Shown: in pieces, positions 36,842 through 46,273 of the stretch | Layout: each line of letters starts with the position of its first letter | How positions within the stretch are numbered: the first letter of the stretch is position 1 | Assembly: GCF_963666255.1 (NCBI RefSeq) | Contig: NZ_OY762656.1 | Location: forward strand, 620,001-684,000 | Direction of reading: 5' to 3' | DNA length: 64,000 bases | DNA from: an uncultured Propionivibrio sp. | GTDB taxonomy: Bacteria > Pseudomonadota > Gammaproteobacteria > Burkholderiales > Rhodocyclaceae | The notes under the pieces: generated by a model | The model's input: only the letters and a program-made list of their open reading frames with translations | Database searches by the model: none | Told to the model about the DNA's origin: nothing | Translations under genes and position numbers: made by a program

Positions 36842-36850
36842 GCCGGTATT

Positions 36851-38194
36851 TTAGCCGCGCAGGGCGCGCCCGAACCAATGACGACAGCGTTGCAGGTATT
36901 CCGGATCGCAGACAAAGAGAAACCCGGCCATCAGGATATTGGTAATGGCCGCCAACCCGAACAGGGCAGGAATCGACAGGCCGCCGCCCAACAGCGCTGC
37001 GGCTCCCAGGGCGCCGACGACCATGAAGAGCGCGTTGAGAATATTATTCGTGGCAATGAGTCGGGCACGATGATCTGGATCGCCGCGCACCTGAATCAGC
37101 ACATAGAGCGGCACAATGAAGAACCCGCCGGCAATTCCAATCATCAGAAAATCGAAAAGCACGCGCAGCGTCGACACGCGGGACAGCAGCGTGGAAACAT
37201 CGAGAAGAACAACGCCGGGCACAATCTGCGGTGACGCCAGCCACACATCAACGCCGAATGCGCTCAGCCCGATCGCGCCAAGCGGCACCAGGCCCAACTC
37301 CACCTGTTTTCCCGACAAGCGCTCGCAGAGCGCCGACCCGACGCCGATGCCGACCGTAAACACGGCCAGCAACAAGGTCACCGACGATTCGTCCCCGCCG
37401 AGAACATGCTTTGCATAGGCTGGAAACTGAGCCAGGAACAAGGCGCCGTACAGCCAGAACCAGGAAATGGCGAGGATGGCGAGAAACACGGCGCGTTCGC
37501 GGCGGGCGAACGCGATATTGCGCCAGGTTTCGGACAAAGGATTGAAATTGATCCTGAGCCCTGGCACCGGCGGCGGAGCCGCCGGGATGAAACGGCTTGC
37601 CGCATAGCCGGCCACCGCGACCCCCAGGCCCGCCATCGCCACCCAGACCGGATGCCCGCCGGCCCCGGCCAGCAGGCCGCCGAACAGCGTCCCCAGCAGG
37701 ATCGCCACGAAGGTGCCGGACTCGACCAAGGCGTTGCCGGCAACCAGTTCGTGGGCCCGCAGATGTTGCGGCAGGATCGCATACTTCACTGGCCCGAACA
37801 GCGTCGAATGAAGACCGAGCAGAAAGAGCGCCGCAAGCAGAATGGTCAAATCGTGGAAATGGAAACCGGCAGCGGCGATTCCCATGATCGCCATCTCCAG
37901 CAGTTTGACGAGCCGAGCGAGGCCCGCCTTGTCGAATTTGTCGGCAATCTGCCCCGCCGTGGCGGAAAAAAGGAAAAATGGCAGGATGAAAATGCCTGCG
38001 GCCAGATTGGTCAGAATTTCCGGCGCCAGCGATGTCCACTGGGCCGCCTGAAATGTCAGCAAGACGACGAGCGCATTCTTGAAGACGTTATCATTGAACG
38101 CCCCCAGAAACTGGGTCACGAAAAAGGGCGCGAAACGGCGCACCGACAGTAGATGAAACAGCCCGCCGTGGTCGTTTTTCTCGCCAGTATTCAT
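36851..38194 (-). CDS. MFS permease of the lysophospholipid transporter (LplT-like) group
   Basis: A 447-residue major-facilitator protein with twelve helices. The N-terminal FFVTQFLGAFNDNVFKNALVVL is characteristic of the LplT/2-acyl-glycerophosphoethanolamine flippase group, usually paired with or fused to an acyltransferase (Aas). No acyltransferase is adjacent here, so lysophospholipid transport is plausible but not proved. The ATG of ubiA follows by nine bases. A TAGAAT -10-like box lies about 45 bases before the start. Confidence 0.85.
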   Translation of the reverse strand: MNTGEKNDHGGLFHLLSVRRFAPFFVTQFLGAFNDNVFKNALVVLLTFQAAQWTSLAPEILTNLAAGIFILPFFLFSATAGQIADKFDKAGLARLVKLLEMAIMGIAAAGFHFHDLTILLAALFLLGLHSTLFGPVKYAILPQHLRAHELVAGNALVESGTFVAILLGTLFGGLLAGAGGHPVWVAMAGLGVAVAGYAASRFIPAAPPPVPGLRINFNPLSETWRNIAFARRERAVFLAILAISWFWLYGALFLAQFPAYAKHVLGGDESSVTLLLAVFTVGIGVGSALCERLSGKQVELGLVPLGAIGLSAFGVDVWLASPQIVPGVVLLDVSTLLSRVSTLRVLFDFLMIGIAGGFFIVPLYVLIQVRGDPDHRARLIATNNILNALFMVVGALGAAALLGGGLSIPALFGLAAITNILMAGFLFVCDPEYLQRCRHWFGRALRG

Positions 38195-38369
38195 GTTTCG
38201 GTCATTCCATCGAATCGATGCGGGACTGCATTCTATCGCGCCGGATCAGTCAAGAGAAATACCCGTTCCACCATCCGGGGAACCACGATAACTTGCGAAA
38301 CTTTCTCATCTGAAGCGTGCCTAACGAATGCCCGGAACCGATTCACATGGGCATTGAAAGGAGACCATC

Positions 38370-38570
38370 ATGAGTACCGTGAAATATTACGCACCCAAAG
38401 GTTTTCTTGGAAAGAGAAGCGTGGGCAGCCTGAGCGAGCTTGAAGGTGTGCTGAACGTCAGTACCGGCAATGACGGATGCTCGGCGACGATTTCACCGCT
38501 TCACGTCCCGAGCTGCGAAGGCGTGTTCTGTAAGATCGAAGCTCTGGGTTACAAAGCCCGTCTTCCGTAG
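38370..38570 (+). CDS. 66-residue hypothetical protein
   Basis: A small protein beginning MSTVKYYAPKGFLGKRSVG, with two cysteines (SCEGVFC) near the C-terminus, no signal peptide and no membrane segment. I do not recognise a family. Support for a real gene is the strong GAAAGGAG placed six bases before the ATG, a clean stop, a 175-base upstream gap and a downstream hairpin. It lies between the divergent MFS operon and the convergent recG. It could be a small regulator or a stress peptide; nothing in the sequence decides. Confidence 0.6.
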   Translation: MSTVKYYAPKGFLGKRSVGSLSELEGVLNVSTGNDGCSATISPLHVPSCEGVFCKIEALGYKARLP

Positions 38571-38572
38571 CC

Positions 38573-38599
38573 AAAAATTCGCAGACCCCTCGGGGTCTG
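38573..38599 (-). terminator. terminator of recG
   Basis: An 8-bp stem CAGACCCC / GGGGTCTG with a 2-base apex (38582-38599). On the minus strand CGAATTTTT follows, the T tract needed to end recG. It also lies just past the convergent 66-residue gene. Confidence 0.7.
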
Positions 38600-38645
38600 G
38601 TGCATGCCCCTGGCAAGGTGCGCCGGAGGAACGGGCGCGATCTTG

Positions 38646-40685
38646 TCAGGCTTTCAGCAATTCCTCGCGACTCCCCAGCCAACGTGCGAGATGCGCTTCG
38701 GCCCTCGTCGGCGCCTCCCGTAGCAGCGTTTCGGCCAGACCCTGGGCCAACTCCACCAGATCGGTGTCCATCTCCAGGTCGGCGTAGCGGAGCAGAGGCA
38801 CGCCCGACTGACGACTGCCGATAAACTCGCCAGGACCGCGCAAGTGCAGATCCTGACGGGCAATTTCGAAACCATCGGTGTGCTCGAAGATAATTCTCAA
38901 TCGTGCCCGTGCCGTCTGCGACAGCGGCGACTGGTAGAGCAGCACGCAGGTCGAGTCATATGCGCCGCGCCCGACCCGTCCGCGCAGCTGATGCAACTGC
39001 GAAAGGCCGAAGCGCTCGGCATGCTCGATCACCATCAGGCTGGCATTGGGCACATCGACACCGACCTCGATCACGGTCGTCGCCACCAGCACATCGATCC
39101 TTCCGGCGACAAAATCGGCCATCAGCGCGGCCTTCTCCGCCGGTTTGAGGCGACCGTGCACCAGTCCGATGCGCAAGTCGTCCAACTCCGCAGACAGCAC
39201 CGCATGCGTATCGATCGCCGTCTGCAACTGCAGCTTTTCCGATTCCTCGATCAAGGGACAGACCCAATACACTTGGCGCCCTTCGCCGACCGTGGCGCGC
39301 ACGCCGGCAATCACCTGCTCGCGGCGCGCATCGGAAATCAGCTTGGTGCGTATCGGCGTGCGTCCCGGAGGCAACTCATCGAGCACCGACACCTCAAGGT
39401 CGGCGTAGTAACTCATCGCCAGCGTCCGCGGAATCGGCGTCGCCGACATCATCAACTGGTGCGGATTTCCGCCCTTCTTGCGCAACTCCAGCCGCTGGGA
39501 AACGCCGAAGCGGTGCTGCTCATCGACAATCGCGAGGCCCAAGCGGGCGAAATCGACGCTTTCCTGGATCAGCGCATGCGTACCGACAACGAGCTGTGCC
39601 GTCCCCGAGGCCTGGCGCTGCGATGCCGTTTTGGCCGCTTTGCGCAGACTACCGGTCAGCCAGGCGACCTCAATGCCGAAAGGTTCGAGCCAGGCGCACA
39701 ATTTGAGGTAATGCTGCTCTGCCAGAATCTCCGTCGGCGCCATGAACGCGGCCTGATAGCCTGCCTCGATCGCCTGGCAGGCCGCCAGCGCCGCAACGAT
39801 GGTCTTGCCGCTACCGACATCACCTTGCAAGAGGCGCTGCATCGGATAGGGCTGGGCCAGATCTTCGGAAATCTCGGCTAGCACGCGCCGCTGCGCCGTC
39901 GTCAGGGAGAAGGGCAAGGTTGCCAACAGACGCCGGCCCAAGGAGCCGTCCGCCTTGAGCACTGGCGCGCCTTTCTGGCGCCGGGCAAGGTAGGCGCGGC
40001 GTAGCGACAACTGCTGCGCCAGCACCTCGTCAAACTTCACGCGCCGCCAAGCCGGATGCGAGCGATTCTGCAAGGCGAACTCGGCCACGTCGGGCGGCGG
40101 CGCATGTAACAGGCGAACTGCCTCGGCGAACCGCATCAAGTCGTGACAACGACACCAATCCGCGTCCAGCGAATCGTCAAGTCCGCCGGTCGCCAGCGCC
40201 GCTGCGATCAGCTTGCGCAAGGCCGCCTGGGAGACCCCGGCCGTCGTCGGATATACCGGCGTTAGCGATGTTGGCAGCGGTGTTTCCGCAGACACCACCC
40301 GGTAACGCGGATGCACCATTTCAGCACCGAGAAACCCATGGCGGAGCTCACCAAAAATCCGCAACAACTTACCGTCGTCGCGGGTTTGCTCGAGTTGTTT
40401 GAGCTGGCTCCCATAGAAGTTGAGGAAACGCAGCACAAGCTCGCCACTACTGTCCGCGACCCGCGCAACCAATTGACGGCGAGGGCGGAACTGTACCGAA
40501 ACGTCGAGAACCCGCGCCTCAAGCTGGACGGGAACTCCCTCCAGCGCCGCCGCGACCGTCACGATCGATGTTTCGTCCTCATACCGGATCGGCAGATGCA
40601 AAATGAAATCGTCGTGACGCACCAGACCCAGCTTCTGCAGCTTAGTCTTCAAGGCCGGCGGCACCGGCAGCACGTCGGATGCCAT
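38646..40685 (-). CDS. recG: ATP-dependent DNA helicase RecG
   Basis: A 679-residue superfamily 2 helicase that remodels stalled replication forks and Holliday junctions. The N-terminal OB/wedge domain covers residues about 1-180, Walker A GDVGSGKT is near 288-295, the DEQH box near 387-390 and the C-terminal TRG-type region (LHQLRGRVGRG) near 565. Length matches the family (about 690). It follows ridA with a 7-base gap, so ridA-recG is one transcription unit ending at the hairpin at 38573-38599. Confidence 0.96.
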   Translation of the reverse strand: MASDVLPVPPALKTKLQKLGLVRHDDFILHLPIRYEDETSIVTVAAALEGVPVQLEARVLDVSVQFRPRRQLVARVADSSGELVLRFLNFYGSQLKQLEQTRDDGKLLRIFGELRHGFLGAEMVHPRYRVVSAETPLPTSLTPVYPTTAGVSQAALRKLIAAALATGGLDDSLDADWCRCHDLMRFAEAVRLLHAPPPDVAEFALQNRSHPAWRRVKFDEVLAQQLSLRRAYLARRQKGAPVLKADGSLGRRLLATLPFSLTTAQRRVLAEISEDLAQPYPMQRLLQGDVGSGKTIVAALAACQAIEAGYQAAFMAPTEILAEQHYLKLCAWLEPFGIEVAWLTGSLRKAAKTASQRQASGTAQLVVGTHALIQESVDFARLGLAIVDEQHRFGVSQRLELRKKGGNPHQLMMSATPIPRTLAMSYYADLEVSVLDELPPGRTPIRTKLISDARREQVIAGVRATVGEGRQVYWVCPLIEESEKLQLQTAIDTHAVLSAELDDLRIGLVHGRLKPAEKAALMADFVAGRIDVLVATTVIEVGVDVPNASLMVIEHAERFGLSQLHQLRGRVGRGAYDSTCVLLYQSPLSQTARARLRIIFEHTDGFEIARQDLHLRGPGEFIGSRQSGVPLLRYADLEMDTDLVELAQGLAETLLREAPTRAEAHLARWLGSREELLKA

Positions 40686-40692
40686 GCAGAAT

Positions 40693-41070
40693 TTAAAGCG
40701 CCATCACTCCGTCGGCCTCGACCAGCGCGCCGCGCGGCAAGGCAGCCACGCCGATGGCTGCCCGGGCAGGGAACGGCTCGCTGAAATAGCGTGCCATCGC
40801 CTCATTCACCTTGGCGAAATTGCCAAGATCTGTCAGAAAAACATTGAGCTTGACGACGTCGGACAGGGAACCGCCCGCCGCCTCGGCGACGGCCTTGAGA
40901 TTCTCGAAGACCCGTTCGATCTGCGCATCGATTCCCTCGACCATTTGCATGTTTGAAGGATCAAGGCCGATTTGTCCGGAGAGATACACGGTATCTCCGA
41001 CCTTGACGGCTTGCGAGTACGTGCCGATGGCAGCCGGCGCCTTGGGGGTGGAAATGATCGTTTTGGCCAT
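40693..41070 (-). CDS. RidA family enamine/imine deaminase
   Basis: A 125-residue RidA (YjgF/YER057c) protein. It begins [21 protein letters not shown] and has the conserved [10 protein letters not shown] and the active-site Arg in [19 protein letters not shown]. It hydrolyses reactive 2-aminoacrylate-type enamines that arise from PLP enzymes. The ATG at 41070 is chosen because upstream codons in the open frame have no family similarity. Divergent from the TPR gene and co-oriented with recG. Confidence 0.93.
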   Translation of the reverse strand: MAKTIISTPKAPAAIGTYSQAVKVGDTVYLSGQIGLDPSNMQMVEGIDAQIERVFENLKAVAEAAGGSLSDVVKLNVFLTDLGNFAKVNEAMARYFSEPFPARAAIGVAALPRGALVEADGVMAL

Positions 41071-41156
41071 GGTGTTGTCTACCCTCGTGAAAAGCGTATT
41101 GAACCACGAAGCATCGCAAAGCCGAAATTTACAACCGCCAACACGAGTCATCGACC

Positions 41157-41504
41157 ATGGACAGTGAACAGACGCTCTCCCCCAACATTACGCGGCTCGA
41201 AAAACTTCTCGACGGCGCGCATGATGGCGCCCTGCTCCGCTATGCGCTCGGCAACGAGTGGCTGAAAGCCGGGCACGCTGCCAAGGCGGCCGACTACCTG
41301 CGCCAATCTCTGGCGCTCGATCCGAGCGCGTCGGCGGCCTGGAAACTACTTGGCAAGGCGCTTTCCGCGAACGGTGAAACCGCGGCGGCCGTCGAGGCCT
41401 TCACGCAGGGAATCACCGTCGCCACATCGCACGGCGACATCCAAGCGGCGAAAGAAATGACCGTATTTCTGCGCCGCTTGCGCCGCGACACTCCATTGGC
41501 CTAG
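41157..41504 (+). CDS. small TPR-repeat protein
   Basis: A 115-residue protein with about two tetratricopeptide repeats (residues 28-61, [21 protein letters not shown], and 62-95, [22 protein letters not shown]), so it probably mediates protein contacts. No signal peptide is seen. It is divergent from ridA. Its TAG overlaps the TAG of the convergent SPOR gene on the palindrome CTAG (41501-41504), so both genes end on the same four bases. Confidence 0.82.
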   Translation: MDSEQTLSPNITRLEKLLDGAHDGALLRYALGNEWLKAGHAAKAADYLRQSLALDPSASAAWKLLGKALSANGETAAAVEAFTQGITVATSHGDIQAAKEMTVFLRRLRRDTPLA

Positions 41505-42274
41505 CGCCGCAACCGACTCGGCATCAGCATGACGGCATCGATGCCCATCGACTTCATCTTGATCCGGGCAGCTTCCGCCTCTTCCTTCGTATTGAACGGG
41601 CCCACCTGAACGCGCGCCTCGATCGTCGAAGGAATCCCTTCCAACGTCAGGCGCGCATGCAACTCCTCCGCCCGTCGCGGTTCGACGAATACGCCGGCTT
41701 GCAGGGCGAAGCCCGAAAACAGCCGTGACGGCGCCGGTGGTGACAACGTGACAGCCGTTTCGCTACGCGCCGGCGACGTGGCGGCCCCGATCCGCGCCTG
41801 CAGCGGCTCGAATACCTTGACCGATGCCGACGACTGCCCGGCGCCACCGCCGCCATGCGTCGGCGTTGAAACCTGACCGGACGCAGCACGCGTCGTCACA
41901 CCGCCCGACTTAGGCAAGACCGGTCGCGCGGCGACCTCGGTTCGTGCCGGAGCATCAAGCTTCGGCGCGGCCTTATCAACGGGAGGCGTAGTCAGTTCCG
42001 GTGCCGGCGGCTCTTTCTTCTCTTCCTTGACCTCGGGCATGGGTTCGATCGGCTTCACCGGTTGCGTGATCGATTTTCTGGCGACTGGCACGGGCTCCGT
42101 ATAACGCGTCGCTTCGGGCTCGGATTCGACGCGCGCACCCATGTAGTCGAACAGGGCAAGACCGCCCAGCAGTCCGACAATCATCAGCCCGGCCACGCCC
42201 ATGCGCAGGATCAGCTTGCGCCTCAGATTGGAAAGGCTTTGGGATGAGGGATCGGGATTCGCGTTTGCCGCCAT
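41501..42274 (-). CDS. SPOR-domain membrane protein
   Basis: About 257 residues: a short cytoplasmic tail, one membrane helix (about 23-42, VAGLMIVGLLGGLALF), a Pro/Lys/Glu-rich periplasmic linker and a C-terminal SPOR domain (about 183-257, GFALQAGVFVEPRRAEELHARL ... RVQVGPF). SPOR domains bind denuded septal peptidoglycan, so a role at the division site is likely. The ATG at 42274 has GGAAG upstream. It lies 29 bases after the DUF2802 gene, forming a two-gene unit. Confidence 0.88.
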   Translation of the reverse strand: MAANANPDPSSQSLSNLRRKLILRMGVAGLMIVGLLGGLALFDYMGARVESEPEATRYTEPVPVARKSITQPVKPIEPMPEVKEEKKEPPAPELTTPPVDKAAPKLDAPARTEVAARPVLPKSGGVTTRAASGQVSTPTHGGGGAGQSSASVKVFEPLQARIGAATSPARSETAVTLSPPAPSRLFSGFALQAGVFVEPRRAEELHARLTLEGIPSTIEARVQVGPFNTKEEAEAARIKMKSMGIDAVMLMPSRLRR

Positions 42275-42303
42275 GAGAGCTTCCGCAGTGGAATATGCCG
42301 TTT

Positions 42304-42906
42304 TCAATTATCGCGATTTCGGACAAGTGCCGCCACCAATTCCGCTTCTGCCCGGGTGATGCCGCACTGCTCGGAGATCTCTGCCGGACTGGCGTCCTTC
42401 CGCGCGAGTTGCAGGGCTTCGCTGTATTGTGGCGCGATCAATTCGGTCACCGCCGCCCGGCGCTCTTCGCGAACGACAGCAGGCGGCGGCGCTGGTACCA
42501 CGGCTATTTCGTTCAAACGTTTAACGGCTTCACGCAACACAAGGATCTCGGCACGCAGGCTGCCGACCTCCTTGCGCAGCAAATCCACATCCATTTCGAG
42601 CGTCGCCACGCGCTGAGTCTCGTTGCTCGGCGTCGGCGGTTCGTTCCAGGGAAATTGAAAGTCGGGGGCGCCGAGTTCGCTCGGAGCTGCCTCGCCTTGT
42701 CCGTCCGGACTTCCTTGCTGCTCGGCATGATAGGCCGCAAGCGCCGCGGATGACACGAATGCCGCCGCAGCTGTTTCCACGCGCAAGGCCTCCTGCTTGA
42801 GACGATGCATACGCAGATAGACGAAGACGATATATACCGTCAGGAGGCCGATCACGACCACCAACGCCTCACGCCAGCCAGAATTGGTCAGAAAATCGAG
42901 TTCCAT
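42304..42906 (-). CDS. DUF2802 domain membrane protein
   Basis: A 200-residue protein with an N-terminal membrane helix (about 13-31), a coiled-coil-like stretch (about 100-130, LEMDVDLLRKEVGSLRAEI) and a C-terminal DUF2802 domain (about 150-200) whose last segment, SEQCGITRAEAELVAAL, resembles a helix-turn-helix. Function unknown. It lies directly upstream of the SPOR gene on the same strand, so both may serve cell-envelope or division processes; this is inferred from context only. Confidence 0.8.
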   Translation of the reverse strand: MELDFLTNSGWREALVVVIGLLTVYIVFVYLRMHRLKQEALRVETAAAAFVSSAALAAYHAEQQGSPDGQGEAAPSELGAPDFQFPWNEPPTPSNETQRVATLEMDVDLLRKEVGSLRAEILVLREAVKRLNEIAVVPAPPPAVVREERRAAVTELIAPQYSEALQLARKDASPAEISEQCGITRAEAELVAALVRNRDN

Positions 42907-42991
42907 TGGCCGAATCGTCAGAGTGAATGCAGAATATTATCCCAGACTCGGAAGCATCGGTCACAAACGGGAAAACTACCGCCCGAAGAAC

Positions 42992-43017
42992 AAAAATGCC
43001 CCGACCTGCGGGGCATT
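42992..43017 (-). terminator. rho-independent terminator of the FadL-type gene
   Basis: A perfect 9-bp stem AATGCCCCG / CGGGGCATT with a 5-base loop (42995-43017) followed on the minus strand by a TTTTT run, 21 bases after the porin stop codon. Confidence 0.92.
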
Positions 43018-43038
43018 TCGCGACGAGAGAGAAACTGG

Positions 43039-44244
43039 TCAGAAGGCATGTGAGTACTGCGCGCCAACAATCCAGATGTTTCCCTGATACGTACCGTTAA
43101 CCAGCACGCCGTTTGAATAGTTATTGATCGACGGGTCTCGCAGGTAGAGATACGCGACCCCCAGATCAAGTGTCGAAGCCTTCGAGAAACGATACTGCCC
43201 CCCGGTCGAGAACCAGACGCGGTTGGTGTCCGGCAACGATACGAGTCGGGTTTCTCCCTGGCGAACGGGCGACTGATCATACGCAATGCCGAACTTCAGC
43301 TTCAGCGCTTCGGTGTATTGGTAGTTGGCACCCAACGCCACCCGCCAGGTATTGCGGAAGTCGGTGTCCAAGGTTTGAGCCAAAGTAGACGACGTCGTGT
43401 TCATGATGAACACCTTCGGCACCGAAGACCAGCCGGTTCTCGACACATCGCCAAGCATCTCCCACTTATCGCTCAACTTCTGGGTGACGCTCATGATGAA
43501 CGTATCGGGCAACTTGAGATCAGCGGCCGCATTGGCATTCAAAGCACCGGTAAATGTCCCAGTTGTTTTATGTTTGATAGCCGAGCGATACGACACGCCA
43601 ACCTTCGTTGATGGTGACAAGGTGAACAAGGCGCCTGCATTCCATCCCCACGAGCTATCGTCCGTATCGAGTTTGATCTGGGTCCCGGCCGCGTTAACCG
43701 CCCGAACGTATTCGGCCTCGATCTTTTGCCAATTGAGGCCGAAACCGACGGAAACGGCATCATTCACGCGATACGCCACCGACGGGTTCAGGTTGATGGT
43801 CTTAATGTCAAACTTGATCGACTGTCGTTGTCCAACCCACCCCGCCGCGTACTCGGTCTTCAAACCAAACGGTGCACTAATTCCAAGGCCGAGATACAGA
43901 TCCTTGGTCACCCCCCAGGAAGCATACCCGTTGGGCACCCCCGCCCAACTACCGGCATCCCCCCCGTTACCACCCGTCGAAGAACTCGCAGCATTGCTGA
44001 ATTTGTAACTCGGGCCAATTGCCGCCACGCCGCCCGACACCTGAACGCCCTGCAGCTGCGTCATCCCGGCCGGATTGAAATAAATGGTGCTGGCATTTTC
44101 GGCAACCGCTGCCGACCCGGCAAAAGCATTCCCGATGCCACTTGCGCTTTGCTCCTGCAATTGGAAGCCTGACGCTACCGCCGTTCCGGAGATCACTCCG
44201 GGAAGCAGCATCATCGCTACCTTCGTGGAAATACCTTTGGCCAT
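43039..44244 (-). CDS. FadL/TodX-family outer-membrane transporter
   Basis: A 401-residue beta-barrel for hydrophobic substrates (long-chain fatty acids or aromatic hydrocarbons). A signal peptide of about 25 residues precedes the N-terminal hatch segment GFQLQEQSASGIGNAFAG, and the NPAGM motif (YFNPAGMTQLQG) is near residue 59. It ends in SHAF, the aromatic C-terminus of barrels. GGAGG lies before the ATG. It is followed by a strong terminator and stands alone apart from the thioesterase upstream, an enzyme that fits fatty-acid uptake. Confidence 0.92.
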   Translation of the reverse strand: MAKGISTKVAMMLLPGVISGTAVASGFQLQEQSASGIGNAFAGSAAVAENASTIYFNPAGMTQLQGVQVSGGVAAIGPSYKFSNAASSSTGGNGGDAGSWAGVPNGYASWGVTKDLYLGLGISAPFGLKTEYAAGWVGQRQSIKFDIKTINLNPSVAYRVNDAVSVGFGLNWQKIEAEYVRAVNAAGTQIKLDTDDSSWGWNAGALFTLSPSTKVGVSYRSAIKHKTTGTFTGALNANAAADLKLPDTFIMSVTQKLSDKWEMLGDVSRTGWSSVPKVFIMNTTSSTLAQTLDTDFRNTWRVALGANYQYTEALKLKFGIAYDQSPVRQGETRLVSLPDTNRVWFSTGGQYRFSKASTLDLGVAYLYLRDPSINNYSNGVLVNGTYQGNIWIVGAQYSHAF

Positions 44245-44335
44245 ACGTCCTCCTGAAAAATGCCTTCATACGCGGCCAGCGACAAACGGCCGCAAACTGT
44301 CGTATTTTATGTTTTTTTGGCGAAATTCGAACCGA

Positions 44336-44743
44336 CTATCCGGCGACCGGCAACAAGCGCTTTTCACCGTGTTGGTTAATTGCAACATACGTCAGCACTG
44401 CCTCAGTAACCTTTACAACACGCGCTTCTGGCAAACTGCGCTCCGCATAGACCGCCACATCGACCTTGATCGAGGTGTGACCGGTCTCGATGATCGACGC
44501 ATAAAAACTGACAACATCGCCGATGCGGACAGCCTGCTTGAAGACGAAGGAGTTAACCGCAACCGTCGTTACCCGCCCCTGCGCCCGGCGATAGGCCTCA
44601 ACACCACCGGCCACATCAACATGGGACATGATCCATCCGCCGAAAATATCGCCGTTATGATTCGCGTCATAGGGCATCGGCACCACCCGAAGCGTCGGTT
44701 GCACAGATGGCAGGGAAGTGACAACTGCTTCATTCTCGGACAC
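44336..44743 (-). CDS. acyl-CoA thioesterase (YciA-like hotdog fold)
   Basis: A 135-residue hotdog-fold thioesterase with the active-site Asp in DANHNGDIFGGWIMSHVDVAGG and the typical TVAVNSFVFKQAV strand. It releases CoA from acyl-CoA, probably as a hexamer. The start is GTG with GGAGA six bases upstream. It lies 91 bases before the FadL-type porin gene on the same strand, and after the terminator of the ribosomal cluster. A link to lipid turnover is plausible. Confidence 0.9.
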   Translation of the reverse strand: MSENEAVVTSLPSVQPTLRVVPMPYDANHNGDIFGGWIMSHVDVAGGVEAYRRAQGRVTTVAVNSFVFKQAVRIGDVVSFYASIIETGHTSIKVDVAVYAERSLPEARVVKVTEAVLTYVAINQHGEKRLLPVAG

Positions 44744-44788
44744 GGATCATCTCCGATCAAATCTCCCCTTTTGGGGGAATCCTCTGAA

Positions 44789-44815
44789 CAAAAAAAAGCC
44801 AGGCAAAGCCTGGCT
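44789..44815 (-). terminator. rho-independent terminator of the ribosomal supercluster
   Basis: An 8-bp stem AGCCAGGC / GCCTGGCT with loop TTT (44797-44815) and a run of eight T on the minus strand, directly after rplQ. It ends the whole alpha-operon transcript. Confidence 0.95.
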
Positions 44816-44835
44816 CTTCTTAGACCAAAAGCAGC

Positions 44836-45228
44836 TTACGCGGCTTCTGCGGTATCGGCTTCGACAACTTCCGGCTGATCGAGCAACATCACCAAAGCCA
44901 TCGGTGCGTTGTCGCCGTCACGGAATCCGCACTTGAGGATGCTGAGATATCCTCCGTTGCGGGTCGCGTAGCGCGGTCCCAACTCGTCGAACAGCTTGAC
45001 GACGATTTCACGATCGCGCAGGCGGTCGAATGCCAGACGACGATTTGCCAAGCTCGGCTTCTTGCCCAACGTGATCATCGGCTCGACGACACGCCGCAAC
45101 TCTTTCGCTTTCGGCAGGGTCGTCTTGATGGTTTCATGCCGCAACAGGGAAACCGCCATGTTACGAAGCATGGCCAGGCGGTGAGCGCTGGTGCGGTTCA
45201 GCTTACGAAGTCCCAAACGGTGACGCAT
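44836..45228 (-). CDS. rplQ: 50S ribosomal protein L17
   Basis: A 130-residue L17 beginning [17 protein letters not shown], with the conserved [11 protein letters not shown] stretch. It binds 23S rRNA domain III in the large subunit. It is the last gene of the alpha operon, 31 bases after rpoA, and is followed within 30 bases by a strong terminator. Confidence 0.97.
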   Translation of the reverse strand: MRHRLGLRKLNRTSAHRLAMLRNMAVSLLRHETIKTTLPKAKELRRVVEPMITLGKKPSLANRRLAFDRLRDREIVVKLFDELGPRYATRNGGYLSILKCGFRDGDNAPMALVMLLDQPEVVEADTAEAA

Positions 45229-45259
45229 ATCAATTCCTTCCTATTCTTGGCCGAGCAGC

Positions 45260-46234
45260 TTACTTCTCAAGCCCGGCCGGCGGCCAGTTCTCAAGCTTCA
45301 TGCCCAGCGTCAGGCCGCGCGCGGCCAACACTTCCTTGATTTCATTGAGCGACTTACGACCGAGATTCGGCGTCTTCAGCAACTCGTTTTCAGTACGCTG
45401 AATGAGATCGCCGATGTAGTAAATATTCTCGGCCTTCAAGCAGTTTGCAGAACGCACGGTCAGCTCAAGATCATCAACCGGACGCAGCAGCAGCGGATCG
45501 ACCTGAACAGCCTTCTGGTGCTCGATCGGCAACGCCGTGCCTTCAAGATCGGCGAACACCGAAAGCTGTTCCATCAGCAACCGCGCAGCTGTGCGAATTG
45601 CCTCCTCGGGTTCGATCACGCCGTTGGTCTCAATCTCCATGATCAGCTTATCGAGATCGGTACGCTGCTCGACGCGGGCGCTTTCGACGAAGTAGCTCAC
45701 CCGACGGATCGGGCTGAACGAGGCATCCAGAACGAGACTCCCGATGCTCTTGTTCACTTCGCTCAAGCGACGGGCGTTTCCTGGAACGTAGCCACGCCCC
45801 TTTTCCACCTTCAACTCGATGGCAAGTTTTCCACCGGCCGAAAGATGCGCGATCACATGATCCGGATTGATGATCTCGACATCGTGGGATACCACGATGT
45901 CGCTGGCGCGAACCACGCCCTCACCTTCCTTCGAAAGTTGAACGATCGCCTCTTCGCGATTATGAAGCTTGAAGACGACGCCTTTCAAATTGAGAAGGAT
46001 GTCGACCACGTCTTCTTGAACACCATCGATCGTCGAGTACTCATGCAACACACCGTCGATGCTGACTTCGGTTGCCGCGAAACCGGGCATCGAAGAAAGA
46101 AGGATGCGGCGCAAGGCATTGCCCAAAGTATGCCCGTAGCCACGCTCGAACGGTTCCATCACCACCCGGGCGTGCACAGGAGACAAACTCTGTACATCGA
46201 TGATTCGCGGTTTCAAAAGTCCACTGCTTTGCAT
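45260..46234 (-). CDS. rpoA: RNA polymerase alpha subunit
   Basis: A 324-residue alpha subunit. The N-terminal assembly domain covers residues 1-230 ([22 protein letters not shown]), and the C-terminal DNA- and activator-binding domain about 250-324 has the 265-determinant [17 protein letters not shown]. It nucleates the polymerase and reads UP elements. Located between rpsD and rplQ as in other proteobacteria. Confidence 0.98.
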   Translation of the reverse strand: MQSSGLLKPRIIDVQSLSPVHARVVMEPFERGYGHTLGNALRRILLSSMPGFAATEVSIDGVLHEYSTIDGVQEDVVDILLNLKGVVFKLHNREEAIVQLSKEGEGVVRASDIVVSHDVEIINPDHVIAHLSAGGKLAIELKVEKGRGYVPGNARRLSEVNKSIGSLVLDASFSPIRRVSYFVESARVEQRTDLDKLIMEIETNGVIEPEEAIRTAARLLMEQLSVFADLEGTALPIEHQKAVQVDPLLLRPVDDLELTVRSANCLKAENIYYIGDLIQRTENELLKTPNLGRKSLNEIKEVLAARGLTLGMKLENWPPAGLEK

Positions 46235-46273
46235 GTCTTGTCCTTTGCCTGGTTCAGTCGCACGAAGCCGCTA

